A DNA stretch of 64,000 nt from Flammula alnicola (Eukaryota; Basidiomycota; Agaricomycetes; Agaricales; Strophariaceae), in contig JADNRV010000063.1 in assembly GCA_015499995.1 (NCBI GenBank), positions 210,566 to 274,565 on the forward strand, read 5' to 3'. Positions 22,089-34,099 of this stretch are shown piece after piece (the first letter of the stretch is position 1; the number at the start of each line of letters is the position of its first letter). Both the position numbers and the translations under genes were made by a program. The notes below the pieces were generated by a model. That model saw nothing but the letters and a program-made list of their open reading frames with translations. It did no database searches and was not told the origin of the DNA.

Positions 22089-25000
22089 GAGGGCTGACAC
22101 TAGTTAGACACTGTCAGCCTCAAGAGACCGCTGATCGAACCTGGAGACAAACGACCATCCTCTCGAGGTTTATATAGCCTATCCTCCCCCTTCACCTCTT
22201 TCTCATCCCACCTCATCTTTCCCTTAAGAGGCGATTCACATCGGGCGATTTATTCTACTACTACTGAGGTAGCATATAGCATACACCATGCACGCTACAT
22301 CGCCCTCGCCATCACAAGCGGCCGCGTTGTCCTGGCACATTAGCTCGCCATGCACACTACCTGGCTTGCATTACTCGCACCATTGGTGACGATCCTTGTC
22401 GTCGCCACTGCTCGCACAGATAGGATCAGGGTATGCCAACTTCTGTCGATCGGTTGTCTTTTGATTTAACTTTATACTCGTTTAGCGCCCGTCTCAGACT
22501 CCCATCAGTCACACATGATTCATCCCGAGTATTTATGGAAACGATTGACGATGAATATTGCCTACAATAATGTGTGTATATGATCCTTAAGTGCGTCCTG
22601 TAGGTTATCTCGCTAAACGTTTAGCTCCAGGTCGATGCTATCAATCAGGCGGCAATAAGGCGTTCCTCTTCAATCGTGGACCGTCGTCTTTCAACGTCAA
22701 CTTCTGCACCGCGGCGGCTGACCGGCGTCTAGGCATTAAATATTAAACCTCGGCGTGTTTTATATGACCTGTCTACTCTGTCAGACTCCAATCATCAGAA
22801 GCTGACAAATATTTCGGTAAACTATCAACTTGTATGGCTTGTTATCATAGCTGAACACCTTTTCGGCAGCGTTCAGTCTCCGTCGTCGATGTTGCGTCGA
22901 AACATTATTCATGCCGCATGTGACAGGCCGTCGACCTACTTATCTTCTTTCAATGACCTCTCGCAGTCGATGCTCAGGTCGACAATTATTCTTGTACGTG
23001 TCTGCCATTGTTTCGTTGAACCGTTGCTCACTCATCATCTAGCTTTTTTTTGATCGTTTCGTTTGTTGTTATGTCAAGCCACGGAACACTGGGTCCACTC
23101 AAGAAATTCGGCACGGGTGGTGATGGCTCTGTCGTCCATATCTCGTTTCGAATCGCAGCGGACGGAGGCCCATGCGACACGACCGTCGTACCTGGGCCGA
23201 GGCATGATCCTCGGGGGGCCCAGAGACTGATCACCTTTGGTGCAACCGGACGTCGCCGTCGAGCAGATGCCCATGGCATGATTCGAAGGGGGAAACTGAA
23301 ATTAAATAAAATGCGAGTACGTCAAGACAAAAAAAGTAGGAAGGCGCTCATATAGGAGCCCCCACCCCGTTGACGACGCATCGGGGCGGGCGTGGGACAT
23401 GGGTTCTCGTCGGTGTACTCTTTTTCTTGGGCCTCCTCTATCTCTACATGCTTATGTACGAAATGACATGTTGTGCACCCCTACGGGGTCAATGCGCTGC
23501 GGCGCCTGTTTGATCTTGAGTTTTTTGATTTGATTTGATCAGTATTAAGTATTCAGTAGTCTTCGAGAGCCCAGTTTCCGACTCTCATGATGATATATTA
23601 CGTATGTCCTAGAAGAGAGCACACTTGCTGGCGCTGAGAAAATAGAGTTGGCTCTCAGCTATATTTGAGGGTCAGTATTGATTCGACGCAGATCGTCAGG
23701 CGGAGCCGTTGAAATTTACGTCCGCAAAAATGTAGAGATTTCGTCCGGCTGACTTACGCCTGTGAGTCAGAGAATTGACTAAAGTCCCCCGCTTGAACAC
23801 AGGCTGAAGACTAAGCAATTCCTCGAGACTGAACTGAATGAAAAAAAAAAAAACTCAAGTCACACAGGCGCCGCAGCGCATTGACCCCGTAGGGGTGCAC
23901 AACATGTCATTTCGTACATAAGCATGTAGAGATAGAGGAGGCCCAAGAAAAGAGTACACCGACGAGAACCCATGTCCCACGCCCGCCCCGATGCGTCGTC
24001 AACGGGGTGGGGGCTCATATATGAGCGCCTTCCTACTTTTTTTTGTCTTGACGTACTCGCATTTTTATTTTTATTTTTATTTTCCCCCTTCGAATCATGC
24101 CATAGGCACCAGCTCGACGGCGACGTCCGGTTGCACCAAAGGTGATCAGTCTCTGGGCCCCCCGAGGATCGTGCCTCGGCCCAGGTACGACGGTCGTGTC
24201 GCATGGGCCTCCGTCCGTCTGCGATTCGAAACGAGATATGGACGACAGAGCCATCACCACCCGTGCCGATTTTATTGAGTGGACCCGATGTGCGGTTGCA
24301 TACATGACTGACATAACAACAGACGAAAGAAAAGAAAGAAAGAAATTTAAAAAAGCTGGTCGATTTGTGAGCTACGATTCAACGAAACAACGACAAAGAA
24401 GACATACAAGAATAATTGTCGACCCAGCATCGACAGCGAGAGCCCATTGAAAGAAAGTGGGTCGATAATAACGAGGTGGTGATGGACGATAATATTTTGA
24501 TGCATCAGCGACGATGGAGACTGGACGCTGCCGAAAGGAGATGGGCGCTAAACGAGTATAAGATTAAGTAAAAAGGCAATCGATGGACCGAAGAACATAC
24601 ACTAACCCTAGCTGTGCGAGTGGTGACGACAAAGACTGTCACCGAGGCTTGCGAGTGGTTGTGAGAATGTAGGCAAGGTTGCGTGCATGGCGAATTACTG
24701 TGCCATCTGAGGGTAGTAAAGAAAGCGCCCAACGTAAACAAGTCTTAAGCGAGATGAGAGGCGAACATCTAGACTAGTATAACAGTCAACGAGGAAGAAA
24801 GAAGAGATAGGAAAAGGAAAGATACGTTGGTGACAGCTGGGGAAGAATGGGCGTGGCGTTAATCGATGACAGGATCCGTCGTCGACAACGCGAGCGCTTG
24901 TGATGGCGAAGGCCATGCAGCGTGCATGGCGTATGCTACCCCAGCAGCAGTAGAGCAAATCGCCCGGTGTGAGTAGTTTGTTAAGAAAGGCGAGGTGGTG

Positions 25001-25133
25001 GTGGGATGAGAGAAATTAGCAAAGAGGGAGAACGGGTTTATATAAACCTCTAGAGGATGGTCATGTTTGTCTCCAGGTTCGATCGTTGTTCTCTTGAGGC
25101 TGACAGTGCGGCTGACGCCGATGGTGCCAGCCC
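22089..25133. repeat. Large interrupted palindrome, arms about 1.3-1.4 kb
   Basis: The left arm (about 22089-23528) and right arm (about 23846-25133) are inverted copies. The outer ends match as gcggagggctg and its complement cagccctccgc. The inner part (23070-23528 against 23850-24320) is nearly identical, including cgacacgaccgtcgtacctg and gttgacgacgcatcggggcg. The outer part is more diverged, and the left arm has about 370 extra bases (about 22490-22860). The spacer is about 320 bases. Each arm has a TATA-like box (tttatatagcc at about 22170; tttatataaacc on the complement near 25045) directing transcription inward, followed by ATG codons. In the left arm one of these (22349) opens MHTTWLALLAPLVTILVVA, a possible signal peptide. 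No transposase or clear target-site duplication is visible. Confidence 0.85.
23529..23845. other. Unique spacer at the centre of the palindrome
   Basis: About 320 bases without a partner sequence in the window. It begins after ttgagttttttg and ends at a run of A. It would form the loop if either strand folded on itself. No gene is recognised. Confidence 0.6.
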
Positions 25134-25693
25134 TCCGCGCAATAATTCGCAAGGCCAGAAACTAACGCGTGTTCCACGGAACGAAGCCAATTCGGGCAAG
25201 AAGAGACACATTTGGAATCGTGCTAAAACGAGGCGTTGTTTTCATCAGGCGGGGTGCTGCGCTCTCGTTATCTGTTCCCCATCTGAGATAAACAACATAA
25301 ACTGCTCATTTGCGCAGACGTGTATTTTCATCGATTAGACGAAAAAGCCGACTTGCAATGCTTATGGAGTCCCCCGAGTCACTGATACACCAGGGAGTGA
25401 TTGCAAGGCACCAGAATGAGTCCCAAAACGAATCACCTGGGTCATCTCCCAACTGATATCAGCGTACCTCGAGATAAGCGGTTTCACTGAGATCGATGAT
25501 GGGCAATGACCAATCGAAAATCCACGAAGTCAAACATAACGAAATCCTAGAATCCAGCAGAAGCCAATGCAGTGACATGCCGGACGCAGTGGGAGTTCAG
25601 CGGCGAGGGATGTCGATGAGTGTCGATGTTATAATGTACACAGCTAGTAGACATTATCCAGCTCGAATAAGGTAGGGGCCACCAATAAAAAGG
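25134..25693. other. Intergenic region, no supported gene
   Basis: Sequence between the right end of the palindrome and the 3' end of the MYND gene. No gene, repeat or RNA recognised. Confidence 0.4.
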
Positions 25694-27319
25694 CTAACGG
25701 TCTTCCCATGCTTCCCTCGCAAACTTCTTGCATTCGTCCTTATGCCAGTACTTCCAATCCCTGAACGAAATTACAATCAGTTATTAAGTTCAGAACCATT
25801 TTCCCAACCGAACTTCACTCACTTCGTCTGGCAAGCTCTATCGCAGTAGAAAACCGCATAGCACCCCATGCACGTCGCCCTCTTCACGCTGTGTGTGTCC
25901 AAACCATGCGGGCAAACTAGGGTACCACACTTCCTGTCCAGACGATGTCTCTCCCTCACGTCCTCATCCCTGATTCCGAGGAACTTAATCAACTCCAACC
26001 AGAGGTAGAGATACTTCTCGTCCGGGTTTTTGACCTCTTTCCCCATCGCTAAGAGGATCGGGATACCGATGCGTTCGAAAGCCGTCCGCGCAGCGTCGAG
26101 GAACGCCGGTTTGGAGTAATACTCGCAGTCAGGCACGCCAGCGCACCTGATGCAGTGTTTGATTGTCTCGAAGGTCATGCATCATGTACCAGTAATGCAT
26201 CTGGTTTGTTGTTGACCCGGTTTTGTTCACGATCCTCAGCACCGTGGCGCCGACTTCGATGAAGCATGTGTTTGCGATCAAGTCGGTGAACATTTCCATG
26301 GTGTTGTCCGCGTTTTGTAGGATAAATCTAAGAAAGAAGGGCATGGCGCATTGATCAGAGATCACTGCTCATAGAGATATTTGTGGCCTACGTTGTGAAG
26401 AGGCCTCCTCTCTGGACCATTAGCTCGGCCATGTTTTTTGAAACGTTGCTGTTCAATTGGCGTCGCATTGCAGCCATGACTTGTTTATGAACCCGTCCTT
26501 TGATAAAATGCGGAAAGAAAGGTTGCTTATCCCGAACGAATTTGGAGAGCAACGCGATATCGTCTGCCAGAGGATCTCCGAGCAGTTTCTTGTCCTTCAG
26601 AATGGAATTTATTCGGGACACAAAAGACTTTATGTTGACAACCTTGAGCGCATTCTCCATAACAGCTTCTGGGCGTTTAGTTCCCATGAAGTCTCGGGGA
26701 GAAAAAAGACGACCCGCGGTTTGCAGCAGAAATTTCCGACTATCGACATCAGGGGGAGCATCTAGCCAATAAGTTAAAACGAGCTTGATTCAAGTCTTTT
26801 CATCACACAATTTCCTATTTTCATCAGTCAGATTTCGGGCCCCTAACACCAGAGGATAAATACCGTTTCATATCAGGCTCGTGGAGTATGAACCTATCAG
26901 TTTCGACACTAGCATCCTCCTCGTATCGTATGTGTGTCCCATAAGAGTCAACAAACGAAAATCTTCGTAAATGACATCAAGGATGCTCTGGTACGATGAA
27001 TGGATCTCCTGAAGAATGGCAGCGTCCTTTTTTTCAGTCTTATCTAGATGGATCGAAGAGATGATGTTGATGAGGCCTAGTATCGAGGGTTCCCAGTGAA
27101 GCTTTCCCTTCGTGTTCATGGGCGCCCGTTTTCCAAGATATGTCGAATGAACACCGTCGCAGCTCCTGCACGTCGATAGCGAGCACCGACGCCCGTCGCA
27201 GTCGCGGCGGCAACTCTGACCATGAAAGAGGACGTCGGGATCTCTTTTTCCGCTTCTCTAACAGCCTGCCGAGGGTGGAGTCTTTCCAGTTTGCGCTTTG
27301 CCATGAAGGATGGACCCAT
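25694..27319 (-). CDS. MYND-type zinc finger protein
   Basis: The C-terminus carries a MYND finger: CGTLVCPHG, then CMGCYAVFYCDRACQTK, and after a short intron DWKYWHKDECKKFARE, ending at TAG (25694-25696). This provides the spaced Cys residues and the His-Cys pair of the fold, normally a protein-protein interaction domain. The rest is helical and poorly characterised: KRKLERLHPRQAVREAEK and ATATGVGARYRRAGAATVF near the start, then GHTYDTRRMLVSKLIG, FVRDKQPFFPHFIKG, and WLELIKFLGIRDEDVRERH before the finger. Several introns are required. The frame changes at about 27125 (after ILENGRP, before MNTKGK) and near 26180 (HYWYM to TFETIKHCIRC). Since protein similarity to the family type seems preserved on both sides, I treat them as possible sequence errors. 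Start could be ATG at 27319 or the in-frame ATG at 27304. Confidence 0.7.
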
Positions 27320-27595
27320 GCATGATGGACAAAACGCAGGCAGGAGGTCCTGGATGGGAACCAGTCGACTAGTAGTACTACTACTTCCGGATCATGTGAT
27401 CGCCTGGCTAGCGAGGCTAGATCCTACCGTTGTCAGGACACTGCGTCTACCTGTACCGAGAGTCAGGAAGGCTGTTTTGTACCGCCACTTCTCCACAGTT
27501 ACATCAATCAAAGACTCGCCATGATATTCTTTTTGTCGAGCTCCTACCTGTGGGTGTGGTTCTTCAACTGACACCTTCATCACTCGCGATCCGAC

Positions 27596-29245
27596 ACCTC
27601 CGTTAACCCGATGGGTCCATCCGTCATATTTGACGATACAGACCCATTTCTTCTCCTCTCAAATGGTAGTTGGACGCGCAAAGCAGGAGCCGACTCTACT
27701 TTCAACAATACCCTCACCGTTTATAACCCACAACTCAGAATACGGCGGGTTCGCCATGGCTTAATACCTCTTTTTTCTACGGTACGGTGCCTCTCTTTGT
27801 CGCGTCATTTATTTCGAAATAAAGCTGAATTTTTAATGCTGGTTCTAGGATCTGATATCAATATTTATGGCACGTTGACGAACACCGTGTCCATGCGCTA
27901 TTCCTTCGACAATGGGAGCATGATAACTGCGACTGTGAGCCCAACGATACCAACAGTGCAGCAGGAAAGGTGCGTACGTCTGATAGACTAGTTTGCCTTC
28001 ACCCAAGAGTACTCATTAATCGTGGTTTCTATCGACATCAGAGTGGTGTCAACCTCCTAAGCTTACAAGGCTCAGCGGCAAAGATATCCCACATCCTCGA
28101 GCTCTTCCCAACCTCAGGGCTATTGAGCATCGACTACATCACCGTCAAGCCTAGCAAATATACGAACATTACTGGACACAACCTCATCATCGACGATACC
28201 GACGAACGATCCAATACGCCGGCACTTGGAACCAAACCACGCGCGATTTCCCACTATTCGGATCACCGTACAATGGAACGATATCGGGAAGCAATACGAC
28301 GGGGTCGACGATGAACTTTACCTATGCTGGTCAGTACTCATCAATTCTGCGTTGCTTTCTCGAGGTGTCTTGACGTTCTTGTCAATTTTCTCGTCGCGTC
28401 GATAGGAGGCTCCATCTCGGTATATGGCCTGCTACATCCACAGGCCGGGAAGTTGTCTGCCTCATTCTCCGTCGACGGAGGAGCTTCGACAAATTTCACG
28501 CCCTACGACGGATCTCAGACCGCCAATGCCTCTTCGTGGCTTTTATTCCAGCAATTCTTCCACCAAGACCTCGCGCCTGGGAACCATTCATTGCTCGTGA
28601 CGTTAGAACAGGCCACAGGCTCGCAGGTATGACAATTATTCGGTCCTTACCTTTCGCCTCTCATCTATTATCATCTTTCGCTCTCTCTTTCTCGTAGATG
28701 TTATGGATAGATTCTATCATCTACCAGGGCGCTCTCGTAGCTGAAGCCGTAAATTCCCCTAACACAACTGGCTCGGGCAACACCACCAACACCAACAACC
28801 CACCAAGCCCCATAAACTAAAGATCTCGGGATCCGCCATTGGAGGGATCGTTGCATTCATCGTCATCGCAGTGGCCATTGTAGCATCATCTGGTGGATAA
28901 GGCAAAGACGCAGGAAGTTGGCGGCGCGGAGGTGGATATCGAGTCCTATCGATGGTCAGTTCTCCTATTTATCCCTTTCGCGTCTTGCTGACGGCCTTGA
29001 CAAGTTCATTGACTTATCTAATACTTCGCTCTTTCAGAAAATGTCCCATACGACAGCCTCCCCATGTACCCTCCTCACTCCAGTCCAACATTGACACGGC
29101 AGGTCGACGCCGACCCCCCACCATTCACACCTACCCGCAGCCGGGCCAGCCAAGAGTACCGCCCGCGTCCTGCCCAAGATTCAGATCCAGTCCCAACGAC
29201 GCCGAGGATCCGCCTCCGTACGATGAGGGTCTAAATGTGCGGTAG
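27596..29245 (+). CDS. Single-pass membrane protein with tandem extracellular domains and PPPY tail
   Basis: This matches a protein type common in Agaricomycetes: two similar beta-rich extracellular halves, one membrane helix, and a disordered cytoplasmic tail. The first half contains VIFDDTDPFLLLSNGSW, then SDINIYGTLTN and MRYSFDNGS. The second contains LIIDDTDE, then YAGTWNQTTRDFPLFG, GGSISVYGLLHPQAG and FFHQDLAPGNHSLLVTLEQA. A Thr/Asn-rich stalk (NTTGSGNTTNTNNPPSP) precedes the membrane helix SAIGGIVAFIVIAVAI and a basic stop-transfer (RQRRRK). The tail ends EDPPPYDEGLNVR; PPPY is a potential WW-domain ligand. Repeated DDTD and YG(T/L)L phrases show the internal duplication. Frame breaks at about 28208, 28890 and 29195. 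The start is uncertain: a hydrophobic MIFFLSSSYLWVWF lies just upstream but is followed by a stop. Confidence 0.65.
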
Positions 29246-29525
29246 CAAGGGTGGATATCGGTTATCTCATATAGACTCTTATTTATGTTAATTAACGACT
29301 GTAACAAACTCTAATGAACATTCGCTCTCCCTCGCATACTTATGCTTCTCTTCTCGTCTCTCGAAGGTGACTCAACTCGATTTTGGGTATGTACAGGTCA
29401 CAACATAGCAAAGGAGGCTGTATAGGTATAGTTGTCTACGGCCCAAAGTCTAACCACATATCTTAGCAATAATCACTCAAACCCTCCACCTCCATGGCGT
29501 TCCGTTTCCCTATCAATCATCATAA

Positions 29526-30363
29526 TCATGATTGTTGCGTAGCCCGAGCCATTTGGGCGAGGTGGACTGTCCCTTGCCACCAGATAACCATTCCGAATCC
29601 AACGATGCCATGCGCGGTGCCCCATACGAGTTCTGGTGTGACTTTCCATCTAGAGGTCGGGAGATCAGCATTGAGCGGAATAAAGGCAGGTGATAGAGAA
29701 AAAAAAGGACGAGGCGACAAAAGACTCACGCCTCCGCCACGGGCCGAAAGAATGCGGGATGAATCGCGGAGCTTGATAGAGAATGGTTGAGCACACGGTG
29801 TGGTATACGGTAAGCCCAATAGCTAGAGCGCGTTTTCCGGGCAAGAATTCTGTGTGTGTCAGTGCAATGAGGATATGAGGAGAATGACGTGGATCCAAGG
29901 TCGAAGACAGAGACAAAGTCGGAGGACATGAATAGAAAGTAAGCGAGAGATCAGTGCCAGGGTTCGATAAGGTATTCAGGAAACACGCACCAGGGAGATT
30001 GAAGCACAACAGCGAGGTAATACACGAAGCGAGGACCAACGCAGAGTACATCTGCTCAGAAAGTCGAAGCGTCACGGCAAGATAATGAATATTTTCGTTT
30101 AGTCAAATCATAACGACATGAGCCCACACACACCTTAAGAAAGACAACAGCGGTGTTGTTCAGCTGCATGAACGGCAGGTTCGCAGGCGACCATATCCCT
30201 TGAATGGCGATTGGAATTTCGAGCGCGATGTGCACAAGAAAGATAGCAGAGCTATTGTATTCAAAATACAAACAGAAATACGATGGTCAAGTACTCCAGG
30301 TCAGCGACAACACAGACGCCTTGGGAAGAGACTGAACACTTACAGAGGGCTTCGAACAGACAT
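29526..30363 (-). CDS. Small four-helix membrane protein of unknown function
   Basis: Five exons splice cleanly into about 150 residues. It starts MSVRSPL (30363), joins SAIFLVHIALEIPIAIQG, then WSPANLPFMQLNNTAVVFLK. It continues MYSALVLASCITSLLCFNLP, then EFLPGKRALAIGLTVYHTV, and ends with VWGTAHGIVGFGMVIWWQG and HLAQMARATQQS (stop 29526-29528). Each of the four blocks contains a hydrophobic helix. All splice junctions keep frame (for example CCT CT|C TCT and CCT G|AA TTC), making this one of the intact genes. Homologues of this type are uncharacterised fungal proteins. No targeting signal beyond the first helix is visible. Confidence 0.7.
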
Positions 30364-31356
30364 ATTAGGTGTATACTAAGGCGCTAGAGAGGAAGAAGAA
30401 GGGGATGGCGGTGGGAAAGGGCAAAGGACGACGTGGGCAGGAACAAAGCTTGCTGAATCATGCTCAAGTCGAGTTATTTCTCATGCATATTGTTGGCGTA
30501 CATGTGGACGCGTCGAGCGCTATCTATCTGCGTAAAAGTTTCCTCCGATCAAATTCCCGCCCCTGAGTAGACTTGAAACCTATAATTACACCTTAAATTG
30601 CAGGACACAGTGTGGAGGACGGTCCGCGTTGACTTTTTAATGAGCGAGTCGATATCTCGGTTTTTCAGAAACTATGAACTTCTAGTAGACTCCCTCCTTG
30701 CAGAAATCTCAGAAAAAAACTTGCTCAAGGAAGGTGGACGCAAGGAGGACGGTACAGGATCGTGCACATGTGTAATCTCCGAGTGTGCATGTGGCCATTA
30801 GGTTCATGGCTACCCTACCACCAAAAATTCAAGAGCGTCAAGAGCGAGCGCCGTTCTCGTTCATAGGTCAAATGCACAACAACGCTGAAAATATGGCATC
30901 TTCACATCGAATATCAATCATTGCTTAGGATTGTGCTAGAATCCGTCTTTTATACTATCCACTGGGTGGACCAACGCTAGCTCATAGAGTACAGGGTATG
31001 GGAATGGTTCAGGTGAACGCCCCTCGTCGAGGTGCCAGGTGACTTTCCACAGTGGAAGAGAGGACCATTTCGTGATAAGATCGGAAAGCTTGGTCGGTGG
31101 GCCTTTCTGTTATTTAAACATCAAACAAGTTCAGATGAATCCATAGTGCATCTCTTGGTTTATGAGCCTACCGTGAGCCATGCCAGGACACGCTTGGCGT
31201 GGTGCCTATGTAGTCCTCGTTGTAGATGCGGAGATGACAAGTACAAAGCCGTGGCATGAAGAAGTCTGTCGATGAGATCGTTGTGGTGTTTTCTGGTCCG
31301 GACAAGGCTGTAAGTCCATGCTTGTGCGTAACTACGAAACCAGAGAAAGTCAGATT
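30364..31356. other. Intergenic region, no supported gene
   Basis: About 1 kb between the membrane protein start and the 3' end of the second NACHT gene. Open frames exist but look random. No repeats with defined ends. Confidence 0.4.
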
Positions 31357-33775
31357 CTATAACAGATAATTCAACAAACTAGCAACGTACTCGGCTGCGT
31401 TCCACTGTTTTGAGATTGCATGAGGTGCGGCACCGAGGAGCGTCAGCGCGATGGATGAGTGTACGTTAGAGTTAATGTATTTCCCCAATGGCCTTGGTTT
31501 CTCGAGAAACCTACAGAAGAGCTCCGATTTTATACCCAGACGATAGTCGGACGAAGAATCAGCGAAGAGCATTGGATCCTGAGGCCAGGTCGATGGAGGT
31601 GGGGAGACGGCGTTGGAACCAGAAATGCTGTAACCATAAAGGAACAGTTTGAGTGGTCCAAGAAAAGAATCAAGCCCCTTTTCGATAATGGCCTGGAAGT
31701 CGAGCAGGATCTTGCTTGAGACTTCACCACTCAGAAGAATGCCCAAGAGAACACGCGCTGACTCAGAATCTGGAATTTGCGCGAGGTGTTGCGCGAAACT
31801 GGCGTCGAAAGCTTTGGAGTATTGCTCAACGATGGCAGTGACGATGTCCGTGATATCTTCGCCCTTAAAAATTGCAATGAATTCAATTTGTTTCATGACA
31901 TTCATAAGGAAGAAGACCTTTTTCAACCAAGTGATAACAGTACCAAGCTCTTTCGACATACATTGGATGTCGGGGTTGCCGCTGACCCAACGGCTTTGTC
32001 CAGGACACCCGACCAACTCTTGAATGTCGAATGTATCGAGAGCTTCCCGCAGTCTTTCCTCATTCACACGGGGAGAAGATAAAGATTGGACCAAGATCCA
32101 ATCATCGCAGACGTTGAATTGGTGCAAATCATTGAGTAGATCTTCATCGTACTGTGACTTAGAGCAGTGATAACACCAGAAAATGACGGCGTACACCCAG
32201 ACAACTAGAACAGTTAAAGAGTTTGCATTATTAATAGGCAGATACACAAAAATACGGAGGAATTCCAGTGCTTACGATATTCGTCCGAACGTACACACGC
32301 AGAGGAGAATTGGGTCATGACGCGTATGCAGGACCGACTGATCCTGGTATGGACTGCAGAAACCTTGATGAAAAAACGCCTCGAACGCTTCTCCTTCCTC
32401 AAGAAGTCAGAAAAAGAAGTATGGTGGAATCTGATCGCAGAACTCTGGCCATTATCAGACGGGGAAGTGATAGAGATAAGAGAGTGAAGGTTGCGCAGAG
32501 ACCGGAAGGAGTCTCCTGGATTCAAGGAAAGAAGCTGGTCAATGACGGTCAGCAAGTTCATGGTACTGAGCGAGCTTCCCCACGTCGTAGCATATGCATC
32601 TGCCGCTTGTACTAAAGCGATGAGATGACCCAATACGTCGAGCGTGCGCTCTGGATTACGGCATCTCAAGAGGATCCCGCTGTACAGCTTGTCTAGTTCC
32701 GACAACGCGGCTGGATCCCTTTTAGAAATGTCCATAACGATGCGAAGTTGCTCGCAAGGCTCATAGTCCAAGTCGTCCACGAACTTGAGTACCGTTGAGG
32801 CATAAACAAATTGGCCAGAGCTCCGGCCTACGAGCTTGTTAATGATATAATCGGATGGCCAGGGCTTCGGAATGGACTTCATCGACTCGACATGAACAGG
32901 GTTATCGTGTATCCGTCAAATCCACTGCGCAGAACCACACGAATATCTTCTTTTACGTCCTTGCGGTTGTCGAGTGATATACGCCACGTGACTTGACTGT
33001 AGGCAGGAGAGTCGAATTGGCTGAGGATGTGAAACTCCGGTCGGCTCGCTATTATGAAGCAGAAGGGAAATTTGACGTCCTCCAAGGCCTGAAGAATGAA
33101 TTGCAGAATATCCATCTGATGCTTGTCCGGCGTACACTCCCCGAATCCAATACACTCATCCAGCCCGTCGATGATAATTACTTGCGGTAATGGTTGAGGC
33201 GATGCCTGTCGTAGTTGGCCAAGCGGCTCCAAAATCAAGTGCTTCAACTGGAGTTCCATGGACTTGCTAACGATAGCCGGGTCCGACTCGATAACCTCCT
33301 CAATCAATTCTTTGAGCTGCGGGACCTTGATCGCTAATTGGTACGCCAGTGTCGAAAAAAGTCGACTGCCGGTGTTGCGCTCCCGTGAAGTGCGTGAGAA
33401 GAAAAAGGAGGCAGCAAGGAGGCCAAATTCCTGGCACAAGTCTGCGATCGTCTGTGAGATTGCAGATTTTCCCGCCCCAGCAGGCCCATGGAGGCGTAAC
33501 ACGCGCTTCGATCTCGATGGATTTCTTATCCAAGCCATGATGTCTTCAAGGATCGTTTTCCGCGTCTCCGGGTGACATTTGGGTGGGTCATATCGTTCAT
33601 CGGAATCGTGAATTGCGCTGGTAGCGATGGCTTGAACGAGATACTGAATACCTGCAACCAAAGCTGTGAGTGATGTACCTCATGAAAAGGCTGATTTGCG
33701 CATACCGTTCATCCCTCTTTTCTGGCTGATGAAGCTACCGCCAGTGACGAGGACATTGCAAGCATTGTCAAACAT
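31357..33775 (-). CDS. NACHT-domain NOD-like receptor without C-terminal repeats
   Basis: STAND-type NTPase distinct from the receptor at 10.4-14.9 kb. It starts MFDNACNVLVTGGSFISQ (33775) and, after an intron, continues GIQYLVQAIATSAIHDSDER and the pre-NACHT phrase DPPKCHPETRKTI. The P-loop is GPAGAGKSAISQ, followed by AASFFFSR, the Walker B VIIIDGLDEC and the sensor phrase FIIASRPEFHI. C-terminal to this come KSSGQF-like (GRSSGQFVYASTVLKFVDD), FHHTSFSDFL and a helical tail ending in QWNAAEYVASLL. No TPR, WD40 or ankyrin units are seen. A one-base break near 32914 separates VVLRSGFD from RIHDNPVHVESM; restoring frame gives the expected family layout. A transmembrane-like stretch (LTVLVVWVYAVIFWCY) near 32190 is likely intronic. 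The N-terminal domain is unrecognised. Confidence 0.75.
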
Positions 33776-34099
33776 AAGATCGATGTTCGTCGAGGGCAAG
33801 AAAAGACTTGAGTCGATTCCAAGGCTATGGAATGATGGGAGTCAGAAGAGAAGTGGTAACCGTAGGTGGAAGTGGCAATACCAGAAGTCCCTGAGCTGTA
33901 TCTGGAAAGCACGTGTAGTGAGTTAATTCAGGATCTTGCCTATCTCCGAAGTGACAAGGCGATGGCTGTTTCCAAGAATCCGTAGACCTACCTTATCCTC
34001 GAATATGTGCTCTCAAACTCATCACGTTGCGAATGTCCGCATGAAAGCGTATATATTCAAGCAAGAGGTTAACCCAACAAACAAGAAAAGAGAAGGTGC

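Noticed and set aside
23050..23355. Plus-strand frame in the left palindrome arm with a matching minus-strand frame in the right arm (GGPCDTTVVPGPRHDPRGAQ)
   Set aside because: The two match because the arms are inverted copies. Open frames exist in several frames in the same place, and splice-consistent continuation to the upstream ATG could not be shown, so I did not call a gene.
22089..25133. Calling the palindrome a DNA transposon
   Set aside because: No transposase and no convincing target-site duplication; matching outer ends alone are not enough.
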